Shown here: in pieces, positions 7,137 through 12,348 of the stretch
How positions within the stretch are numbered: the first letter of the stretch is position 1
Layout of the letters: every line of letters begins with the position of its first letter
Assembly: GCA_947259235.1 (NCBI GenBank)
Contig: CAMYLL010000036.1
Coordinates: 1-13,599 of the forward strand
Origin: an uncultured Pseudodesulfovibrio sp.
GTDB lineage: Bacteria > Desulfobacterota > Desulfovibrionia > Desulfovibrionales > Desulfovibrionaceae
DNA: 13,599 nucleotides
Direction: 5' to 3'
Position numbers and translations under genes: made by a program
Notes under the pieces: generated by a model
Databases searched by the model: none
Told to the model about the DNA's origin: nothing
The model's input: the letters and a program-made list of their open reading frames with translations, nothing else

Positions 7137-8774
7137 TCAAGCTCCGCCAGGGCTCGGGTCCGCCTCCGTCGTCAGGAAGTTGGAGCGGTGGTCGCGGGTG
7201 ATGGCGTCGAGCAGGGCGTTGTTGCGCGCCGTGCCCTTGGCCGCCACCAGGGTGCGGATGGAGAAGCAGCGCAGGGCGTCGCCCACGGACAGCGTGCCTT
7301 CGGCGGAGTCCTTGCGTCCGGTGAAGGGGAAGGTGTCCGGCCCGCGCTGGCACAGGCAGTTGAGGTTGACCCGGCAGACCTGGTTGACCATGGGGTCGAT
7401 GAGCCGGGCCAGCTCCCCGGGATCGTCGCTGAACAGGCTCATCTGCTGGCCGAAGCGCGAGGCCGCGATGTGGTCGATGACGGTCCGTACATCGGCAAAG
7501 GGGACGATGGGAACCACCGGGCCGAACTGCTCCTCGTGAAAGACACGCATGGCGTCGCTCACCGGCGAGAGCACCGTGGGGCGGAAGAAGTTCCCCCCGC
7601 TGAGCCCGCCGCCGGGGTTGACGATGCGCGCTCCGTGGTCCAGGGCGTCCTCCACCAGGTCGTGCAGGTAGTCGGTCTTGCCCGGCTCGGGCAGGGGGGT
7701 GATGCGCACCCCGTCCTCCCACGGCATGCCCAGGGGCATGGCGGACAGGGCGTCCGTGAACCGGGCGATGAATTCATCCAGCCGGTCCTCGTGGACAAAG
7801 AGCAGCTTGAGCGCGGTGCACCGCTGGCCGCTGAAGGAGAGGCTGCCGGCCACGCATTCCGCCACGGCCAGCTCCATGTCGGCGTGTTTGGTGACGATGG
7901 CCGGGTTCTTGGCCCCCAGGCCGAGGATGCAGCGCAGCTGGTTGGGGTGCGGATGGCTGGTGCGCATGGCGTTGGCCGCGTCGCTGGAACCGATAAAGGC
8001 GAGGACGCTGATGACGCCGGATTCGAGGATCGGCCCGATCAGGGTGCGGTTGCCGAAGACGACGTTGACCACGCCGGGGGGGAAGCAGTCGCAAAACGGC
8101 TCCATGAGCGGGCCGAAAAGCAGCTTGCCCAGGCGCGGCGGCTTGACGATGACCGGGTTGCCCATGAGCAGGGCCGGGATGAGGGTGGCCAGGGTTTCGT
8201 TGAGGGGATAGTTGTACGGTCCCATGCACAGGGTCGGCCCCAGCGGGGCGCGCCGAATCTGGGCGCGGATGCCGCCCTCGGTCACGAAGCGCGAGGAGGC
8301 GCGGTCCAGCTCCATGAGGGCGTTCACCGTGTCGCGCACGGAGTCCACGGTGCGGTCGAACTCGGTGCGGCATTCGGCCAGGGGCTTGCATATCTCCCAC
8401 ATCATCAGGCGGACGATCTCCTCGCGCCGGGCCACCATGCGCCGGGTGAACGCCTCGACGCACTCGATGCGCGCGGCCAGGCTCATGGTGGGCCACTGGC
8501 CCATGCCGTTGTTCCAGGCCCGGCCCACGGCCTCTGCCGCGGCGCGCCCTGCGTCCGCATCGAGCTGGGGGCAGGAGCCGAGGTAGACGGAGCCGATGTC
8601 CCCGTCCCGGCGCACCCCGATGGGCGATTCCACCCGCTGCATGGGGCCGTCCCACGGGATCATGCGGCCGTCCAGGAGGTAGGCGCGTTGTTCGACGGGG
8701 TCGGTCACCGCGTGTTCTTCGGGTATGTCATGCTCCAAGGGAAGGAGCGCGAGGAGGTCCTGATTGGTATGCAT
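7137..8774 (-). CDS. Aldehyde dehydrogenase, GapN-like (NADP glyceraldehyde-3-phosphate dehydrogenase-like), catalytic Glu replaced
   Basis: This is a cytoplasmic ALDH-superfamily protein of 545 residues, closest by eye to non-phosphorylating glyceraldehyde-3-phosphate dehydrogenase (GapN), which oxidises the aldehyde to 3-phosphoglycerate with NADP. Matching landmarks are GPYNYPLN at 185-192 (catalytic N188), KPP at 211-213, FIGSS at 260-264 (cofactor loop), SGQRCTALK at 315-323 (nucleophile C319, with R318 as in GapN), EEQFGPVVP in the C-terminal half, and FPFTGRKDSAEGT, which aligns with the GapN C-terminal motif. The segment that should read LELGGK reads LGLGAK at 284-289, so the usual general-base glutamate is G285. 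The protein is longer than GapN (about 475), mainly by an N-terminal extension. It heads an operon with rlmN. Substrate assignment is tentative, and activity could be altered. Confidence 0.88.
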   Translation of the reverse strand: MHTNQDLLALLPLEHDIPEEHAVTDPVEQRAYLLDGRMIPWDGPMQRVESPIGVRRDGDIGSVYLGSCPQLDADAGRAAAEAVGRAWNNGMGQWPTMSLAARIECVEAFTRRMVARREEIVRLMMWEICKPLAECRTEFDRTVDSVRDTVNALMELDRASSRFVTEGGIRAQIRRAPLGPTLCMGPYNYPLNETLATLIPALLMGNPVIVKPPRLGKLLFGPLMEPFCDCFPPGVVNVVFGNRTLIGPILESGVISVLAFIGSSDAANAMRTSHPHPNQLRCILGLGAKNPAIVTKHADMELAVAECVAGSLSFSGQRCTALKLLFVHEDRLDEFIARFTDALSAMPLGMPWEDGVRITPLPEPGKTDYLHDLVEDALDHGARIVNPGGGLSGGNFFRPTVLSPVSDAMRVFHEEQFGPVVPIVPFADVRTVIDHIAASRFGQQMSLFSDDPGELARLIDPMVNQVCRVNLNCLCQRGPDTFPFTGRKDSAEGTLSVGDALRCFSIRTLVAAKGTARNNALLDAITRDHRSNFLTTEADPSPGGA

Positions 8775-8830
8775 GGCGTATTCGGTCCTTGTCGGTCCTT
8801 TTCGGGCCCTGTTGTTATGTCCGAGAAGGC

Positions 8831-8859
8831 ATAATACAGGGCGAACACGGGCAAGACAA
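8831..8859 (-). promoter_or_regulatory. Sigma-70-type promoter of the dehydrogenase-rlmN operon
   Basis: On the minus strand, TTGTCT (complement of 8854-8859) and TATTAT (complement of 8831-8836) are separated by exactly 17 bp. They match the -35 and -10 consensus at four and five of six positions. Transcription would begin near 8824 and give a leader of about 50 bases before the ATG at 8774. An AAGGA stretch about 9 bases before that ATG is the probable ribosome-binding site. Confidence 0.65.
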
Positions 8860-8875
8860 CCGTTTTTGCGGGGGC

Positions 8876-8898
8876 GGGCCGGGGGTGTGCCCCGGCCC
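8876..8898 (-). terminator. GC-rich hairpin after the phage-type operon, possible terminator
   Basis: GGGCCGGGG at 8876-8884 pairs perfectly with CCCCGGCCC at 8890-8898 around a five-base loop. It lies about 35 bases past the scaffold-like stop codon and just upstream of the dehydrogenase promoter, where a terminator would insulate the two units. There is no T-run after it on the minus strand (five T occur on the opposite strand instead), so intrinsic termination is uncertain. Confidence 0.4.
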
Positions 8899-8933
8899 GG
8901 GGTGGAGGGTGGACGGCGGGTGGACTGGGCTGC

Positions 8934-9722
8934 CTAGATGCGGCCGCCCGGGGTGTAATCGCCGGGGTAGAGGGTCTCGAATCCCTGGCGGACTTTCTTT
9001 ACAAAGGCCTGATCGCGCCGGACCGGGTCGTGGTAGCGCGGGTCCTGCATCATCTCGCGCAGCTTTTCGCGGCTCAGCTCCTCGCCCCAGCCGGTGGCCG
9101 CGCCGCGCAGGCCGCTCTCCAGCACCAGGGGCGCGATCTTGGCAAAGGCGCTGATGACGGCGGCCCGGTCGCCCGCGCCGGTGCGGTTCAGGGCGTCCAG
9201 CAGGTCCTCGCCGCCGATGGCCTCTGCCGCGCGCAGGGTCTCAAGCTCGCTGTCGCGCAGCCGGGCGGCCTCGTCGTTCATGGCGTGGTGGGCCTCCATG
9301 ACCCGGGGCAGGAACCACTGATACAGCCCGGCCACCTGGTCCGGGGTCAGCCCCAGCTCGTGGGCCGTGGCCTTGAGACCCTCGGTCAGCTCCTGGCGGA
9401 TCTCGAAGCCCTCGGGCAGGTCGAGCTCGGGCAGGGCGTATTCCTCGGGGCTTTCCGGGCGGCCCAGGGCGGAGTGGAAGGCGGCCAGCTGGTCTGCGGG
9501 GGCGTCCCGGCCGGGCAGGCGCACGTAGCCTTCCGGTGTCTTGCCCAGCAGTTTCTGGGCGTGGACAAGGGCCTTGACCGCCTCGTCCTTGGTCTCGTAG
9601 CGGGCCAGGGCGGGGTGGTCGCGCAGGGGAATGATCCGCTCCACGCCGTCCTCGCCGCTCAGGCGCACGGTCCATTCCTCGGGCAGGGTCTGCCGCCAGT
9701 CGTCGGTTGTCGTCTTGGTCAT
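8934..9722 (-). CDS. Podovirus scaffold-like (capsid assembly) protein
   Basis: This 262-residue protein resembles the scaffold proteins that follow the portal gene in T7-like and BPP-1-like podoviruses, where they guide head assembly and are then lost. Typical parts are LPEEW at 13-17, the KDEAVKALVHAQKLLGK block at 45-61, a LGRPESPEEYALP stretch at 86-98, LGLTPDQV at 123-130, a long charged helical middle, and the closing DPRYHDPVRRDQAFVKKV segment at 227-244 before LYPG. The ATG at 9722 overlaps the previous stop as ATGA and has AGGAGAAC upstream. A major capsid gene normally comes next; here only a hairpin and the dehydrogenase promoter follow. No membrane or enzyme motif is present. The identification rests on overall pattern and gene order, without a search. 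Confidence 0.7.
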   Translation of the reverse strand: MTKTTTDDWRQTLPEEWTVRLSGEDGVERIIPLRDHPALARYETKDEAVKALVHAQKLLGKTPEGYVRLPGRDAPADQLAAFHSALGRPESPEEYALPELDLPEGFEIRQELTEGLKATAHELGLTPDQVAGLYQWFLPRVMEAHHAMNDEAARLRDSELETLRAAEAIGGEDLLDALNRTGAGDRAAVISAFAKIAPLVLESGLRGAATGWGEELSREKLREMMQDPRYHDPVRRDQAFVKKVRQGFETLYPGDYTPGGRI

Positions 9723-9946
9723 CTGTCGTTCTCCTTGGCTATGAAGTTGGATTCGTCGAGCATGTGCTTCACATGCAGGACCAGGGACCGGCGTCCTTCG
9801 TTGAACGCGGTCCGTCCGGGGTCGGTGGAGAAGGTGGAGCGCATGAACGCGCCGCGCTGCTCCAGGTCGTCCATGACCGTTTGGCCGTCGGCGCTCTCGA
9901 AGAGCCGCCGGTAGGCGCGGTGAAGCTCCAGGGGGCTATATTGCAT
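9719..9946 (-). CDS. Bbp19-like small phage protein
   Basis: This 75-residue protein resembles the Bbp19 family of BPP-1-like podoviruses, small proteins encoded between portal and scaffold whose function is not established. The pattern LFESADGQTVMDDLE at 15-29, a TFSTDP turn at 38-43 and EGRRSLVLHVKHML at 50-63 is characteristic as I remember the family. Its ATG overlaps the end of the portal gene by 11 bp, with a GGAGG-containing site inside the portal coding sequence, and its stop overlaps the next start as ATGA. The tight overlaps show a single co-translated module. No catalytic or membrane feature is visible. Confidence 0.72.
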   Translation of the reverse strand: MQYSPLELHRAYRRLFESADGQTVMDDLEQRGAFMRSTFSTDPGRTAFNEGRRSLVLHVKHMLDESNFIAKENDR

Positions 9947-11741
9947 GGTCCGCCTCCGTCGGGGATTCCGGTGCGGATTCCGGCTGTGGCTGGCCCGTGT
10001 CGTCGGGACCCATTGCGTCGGGAGTCGTGACGTCGCGGCGGGCGGTCATGTCTGCCGGGGCCGTGTTGCCGCTGGGGGCGAGGCGTGCGCCCAGCAGGCT
10101 CCACAGGTCCGTCAGCACGCTGGGCCGGTCGGTGTGCGCCGCGGCCAGGGTCCGGGCCACCTCCGCGATCTGGGACGTCAACCGGACGGCCTGGGCCTCC
10201 CTGCTTGTCCGGTCTGCCGCCTGGCTGCGCCCGGCACGCGCTTCGGCCACGTCCGGCTCGGGCCGCAGGTAGTCCGGGGGTGTGCCGAAGAGTTCGGCCA
10301 CATGGCGGGCGGCCCTGTCCGTGTCGAAGTTGTCCATGATCCCGAAGGGGTCCCCCGTGCCCACCAGCGGGGCCAGGTACTCCATGGTCCGCGACAGCCC
10401 CCGGGCCTCCTGCTCGCGCTGGGCGCGGGCCACGGCGGAGGTGTAGCGCACCTCGATGTCGTCCGGGTCGAGCCCCCGGGGAAAGGGAGGCAACGCGCCC
10501 GCCCGCAGCATGATGCGGAAGACGCGCCGGATGAGCGGGCTGAGGAACTCCGCCTGGAGCCTGCCCAGCACCGGGCCGAGGACGCGCATCTTCTCGCTCT
10601 GCCTGATGACCGCCTCGGTGGCCGTTGTGGCCGGACCCTCGGGCGCGAGCTGGTCGCCCAGGAAGATGCGGCGGACGGACTCGCGCCGTTGCTGCATCAT
10701 CTTCTCCGTGGCCGCGAGGTCCACGTTCACCGGCAGGGCCTCGATGCGGTCCGAGCTGCCCGCCCGGTAGTAGGACAGCCCGCCCGGGCCGGAGCGCACA
10801 GGGCCGAGGAAGCCGTCGTCCGGCACCATCAGCGGCGGGTCGGACATCTTCTCCGCGGCCATGAGGGCGGTGCGGGCCATGGCGTTGAGCACGCGGGTGT
10901 CGGACAGGGCGGTCTGGCCCGGGCCGCGCCCGTACGTCTCACCGGCGGCCTTGGCCCAGCGGGGCACGAGGTAGGGCATCTCCAGATAGCCCGACTCCTC
11001 CAGCACGTGGTCCGTGGTCAGCTCCAGGTAAACGCTGGCCCAGGGGAAGTGGACCGCGCCCACGCCGTAGGGGTCCCGGTCCGTGCGCGGAAACACGGCG
11101 TGCAGGATGTCCACCGTTTCGTCGGGCCTGTCCTCGGCCGTGCGCAGGGTGGCGTCCGAGCAGGCCGCGCCCCATTCCCTGGCCGCCTGTCTGGCCGTGA
11201 GGGAGTAGCGGCGGTAGACCGTGTCCACCGCGCCCCGCGCCGACTCAGCGGCGAATATCTCGCCCAGGGGACGGGTGCAGAAGCGGACCACCGTGTCCGG
11301 GTCCGCCTCCACGTACATGACCGCCGTGCCCAGCAGGGCCACGTCCAGATACAGCTCGTGGACGTTGGTCTGGAAGCCGGTGTCCTCGGTGTTGAACAGG
11401 CTGACCATCCGGTCGCGGGCCTGCTGCAGGAAGGTGCGCACCTCTGCCTTGTCGGCCTGGCCCGGGCGGCGGGCGCGGATGTCGAACCAGGGCATGGAGG
11501 GGTTGGTCAGCAGCCCGCCCAGGGAGGAGGCGAGCAGCTCCAGGGCGTGGCTGGGCGTGGAGTCGAAGATGCGCTCGTCGCCGATGCGGCCCCGGGTCAG
11601 CCCCTGCTCCCCGGCAAAGCTGTCCTTGCGGGGCAGCATGTAGCCCGTGAGCTCGCGCCAGGAGGCGAGCCAGGGACGGCGGGTTTCCTCAAGCCCGGCG
11701 AACCGGGTGCGCAGGGAGCGCGCGAGTTGCGTGGACTGCAT
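9936..11741 (-). CDS. Phage portal / head-to-tail connecting protein (podovirus type)
   Basis: This is a 601-residue portal-like protein of the head-tail connector family (PF12236 type) of T7/BPP-1-like podoviruses. In a virion it forms the ring through which DNA enters and leaves the head. Diagnostic features are the N-terminal pattern RRPWLASWRELTGYMLPRK at 21-39, IFDSTPSHALELLASSLGGLLT at 58-79 (a family-typical helix), PWFDI at 84-88, and the central FLGDQLAPEG region followed by a helical domain. The last 45 or so residues are a Pro/Asp/Glu/Thr-rich, probably disordered tail, which makes it slightly longer than many homologues. The ATG at 11741 is one base after the stop of the 111-residue gene, with GGGGGAG immediately upstream inside that gene. 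The frame is intact. No terminase gene lies nearby. Confidence 0.85.
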   Translation of the reverse strand: MQSTQLARSLRTRFAGLEETRRPWLASWRELTGYMLPRKDSFAGEQGLTRGRIGDERIFDSTPSHALELLASSLGGLLTNPSMPWFDIRARRPGQADKAEVRTFLQQARDRMVSLFNTEDTGFQTNVHELYLDVALLGTAVMYVEADPDTVVRFCTRPLGEIFAAESARGAVDTVYRRYSLTARQAAREWGAACSDATLRTAEDRPDETVDILHAVFPRTDRDPYGVGAVHFPWASVYLELTTDHVLEESGYLEMPYLVPRWAKAAGETYGRGPGQTALSDTRVLNAMARTALMAAEKMSDPPLMVPDDGFLGPVRSGPGGLSYYRAGSSDRIEALPVNVDLAATEKMMQQRRESVRRIFLGDQLAPEGPATTATEAVIRQSEKMRVLGPVLGRLQAEFLSPLIRRVFRIMLRAGALPPFPRGLDPDDIEVRYTSAVARAQREQEARGLSRTMEYLAPLVGTGDPFGIMDNFDTDRAARHVAELFGTPPDYLRPEPDVAEARAGRSQAADRTSREAQAVRLTSQIAEVARTLAAAHTDRPSVLTDLWSLLGARLAPSGNTAPADMTARRDVTTPDAMGPDDTGQPQPESAPESPTEADHAI

Positions 11742-11742
11742 G

Positions 11743-12078
11743 CTACTCCCCCAGCCGCGTCTTGAGCGCGGCGGCGTTCGTCGGGGGGGCGTCGCTGCCG
11801 CCCGTTCCGGAGAGCGGGTCGGTCGCCGCGCCGCCGCCCGCCTTGGCGGATGCCGCTCCGGCCAGCCGTTTCTTCTCCACCGCTCTGGCCTCGGTGAGCT
11901 TGTCGCGTTCCCGCTTGCGTTCCAGTGCCTCTTTTTTGCGCTGTTCCTCCTCCTGCCGTTTTCTTTCGGCCGCCAGCTCGGCCGCCTGGTCCGACCCGCC
12001 GGATGCCTTTTGTCCCGGGCCGAGCGCCCCCAGGACGCTGCCGAAGACCGATGTGATGAGTGCCGGGTTTCCTCCCAT
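11743..12078 (-). CDS. Small charged coiled-coil-like protein heading the phage module
   Basis: This is an unrecognised 111-residue protein. Residues 1-25 (MGGNPALITSVFGSVLGALG and following) are small and mildly hydrophobic. Residues 34-72 are a highly charged Lys/Arg/Glu segment with runs such as KRQEEEQRKKEALERKR, likely one long helix or coiled coil. The C-terminus is Gly/Ala/Thr-rich. The start at 12078 is decided by an excellent AGGAGG site eight bases upstream; an in-frame ATG much further upstream lacks one. Its stop is one base before the portal start, so it belongs to the same coupled operon and is probably a minor virion or assembly factor. No function can be assigned from sequence. 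Confidence 0.75.
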   Translation of the reverse strand: MGGNPALITSVFGSVLGALGPGQKASGGSDQAAELAAERKRQEEEQRKKEALERKRERDKLTEARAVEKKRLAGAASAKAGGGAATDPLSGTGGSDAPPTNAAALKTRLGE

Positions 12079-12214
12079 GAGAAATCCTCCTGTTAAATGG
12101 TTGTGCCGGAGGATAGCCCCGGGTTTCGGGCCGGGGCGGGAGCGGGCGCGGCAGGGATGGAATGAGGCACACAGGGGATGACATTGCCTGTTGACAGGGG
12201 CGGGCGGCGGCACT

Positions 12215-12234
12215 GTTCACTCATGCGAGTGAAC
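12215..12234. promoter_or_regulatory. Perfect inverted repeat, probable operator
   Basis: GTTCACTCATGCGAGTGAAC consists of two 8-bp arms (12215-12222 and 12227-12234) that are exact reverse complements around ATGC. It ends 11 bp before the -35 of the plus-strand promoter, and it starts at about +1 of a possible minus-strand promoter whose -10 is TATCAT at 12241-12236. This geometry fits a dimeric regulator controlling one or both divergent genes. I do not recognise the regulator; the site is not the Escherichia coli LexA box. Confidence 0.55.
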
Positions 12235-12245
12235 GATGATACCCC

Positions 12246-12273
12246 TTGACGGATGGTTTTGCGGGCGTATAGT
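12246..12273 (+). promoter_or_regulatory. Sigma-70-type promoter of the repeat-protein gene
   Basis: TTGACG (12246-12251) and TATAGT (12268-12273) are 16 bp apart, each matching the consensus at five of six positions. The region just after the -10 is A+T-rich (TTATATA), in contrast to its surroundings. Transcription would start near 12280 and give a leader of about 70 bases before the GTG at 12349. Confidence 0.7.
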
Positions 12274-12285
12274 TTATATATGCCA

Positions 12286-12307
12286 AAAAGCCCGGCAGCG
12301 GGTTTTT
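12286..12307 (+). terminator. Small A-stem-T hairpin in the leader of the repeat-protein gene
   Basis: AAAA (12286-12289), G and CCCG (12291-12294) pair with CGGG (12299-12302) and five T (12303-12307) around the loop GCAG; one pair is G-T. The A-run and T-run make it terminator-like in both directions. It would begin only about five bases after the predicted transcription start of the plus gene, so a 5'-protecting hairpin, or insulation against opposing transcription, is as likely as attenuation. Confidence 0.35.
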
Positions 12308-12348
12308 GCGCGGACCAGGGACGGTACGCTTTGGCAGGGAGAGAGACA

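Larger units (their letters stand above)
12079..12348. other. Divergent control region between phage-type operon and repeat-protein gene
   Basis: This 270-bp stretch contains no supported gene. It separates the minus-strand head module from the plus-strand repeat-protein gene. It contains, in plus order, the AGGAGG site of the 111-residue gene (near 12086-12091), a CCCCGG/CCGGGG hairpin at 12116-12135, a short palindrome CCTGT-TG-ACAGG at 12187-12198, the 20-bp inverted repeat at 12215-12234, a strong plus-strand promoter and a small hairpin. A minus-strand TATCAT (complement of 12236-12241) could be a -10 for the head module; its -35 is poor. Confidence 0.6.

Noticed and set aside
7112..7140. 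Separate rlmN promoter (TTGACA at 7140-7135, minus strand)
   Set aside because: The -35 match is perfect, but the best -10 (TAATGT, 16 bp away) matches only three positions, and it would make the transcript nearly leaderless.
12191..12220. TTGACA at 12191-12196 as a second plus promoter
   Set aside because: No -10-like sequence occurs 15-19 bp downstream; it is better seen as part of the CCTGT-TG-ACAGG palindrome.
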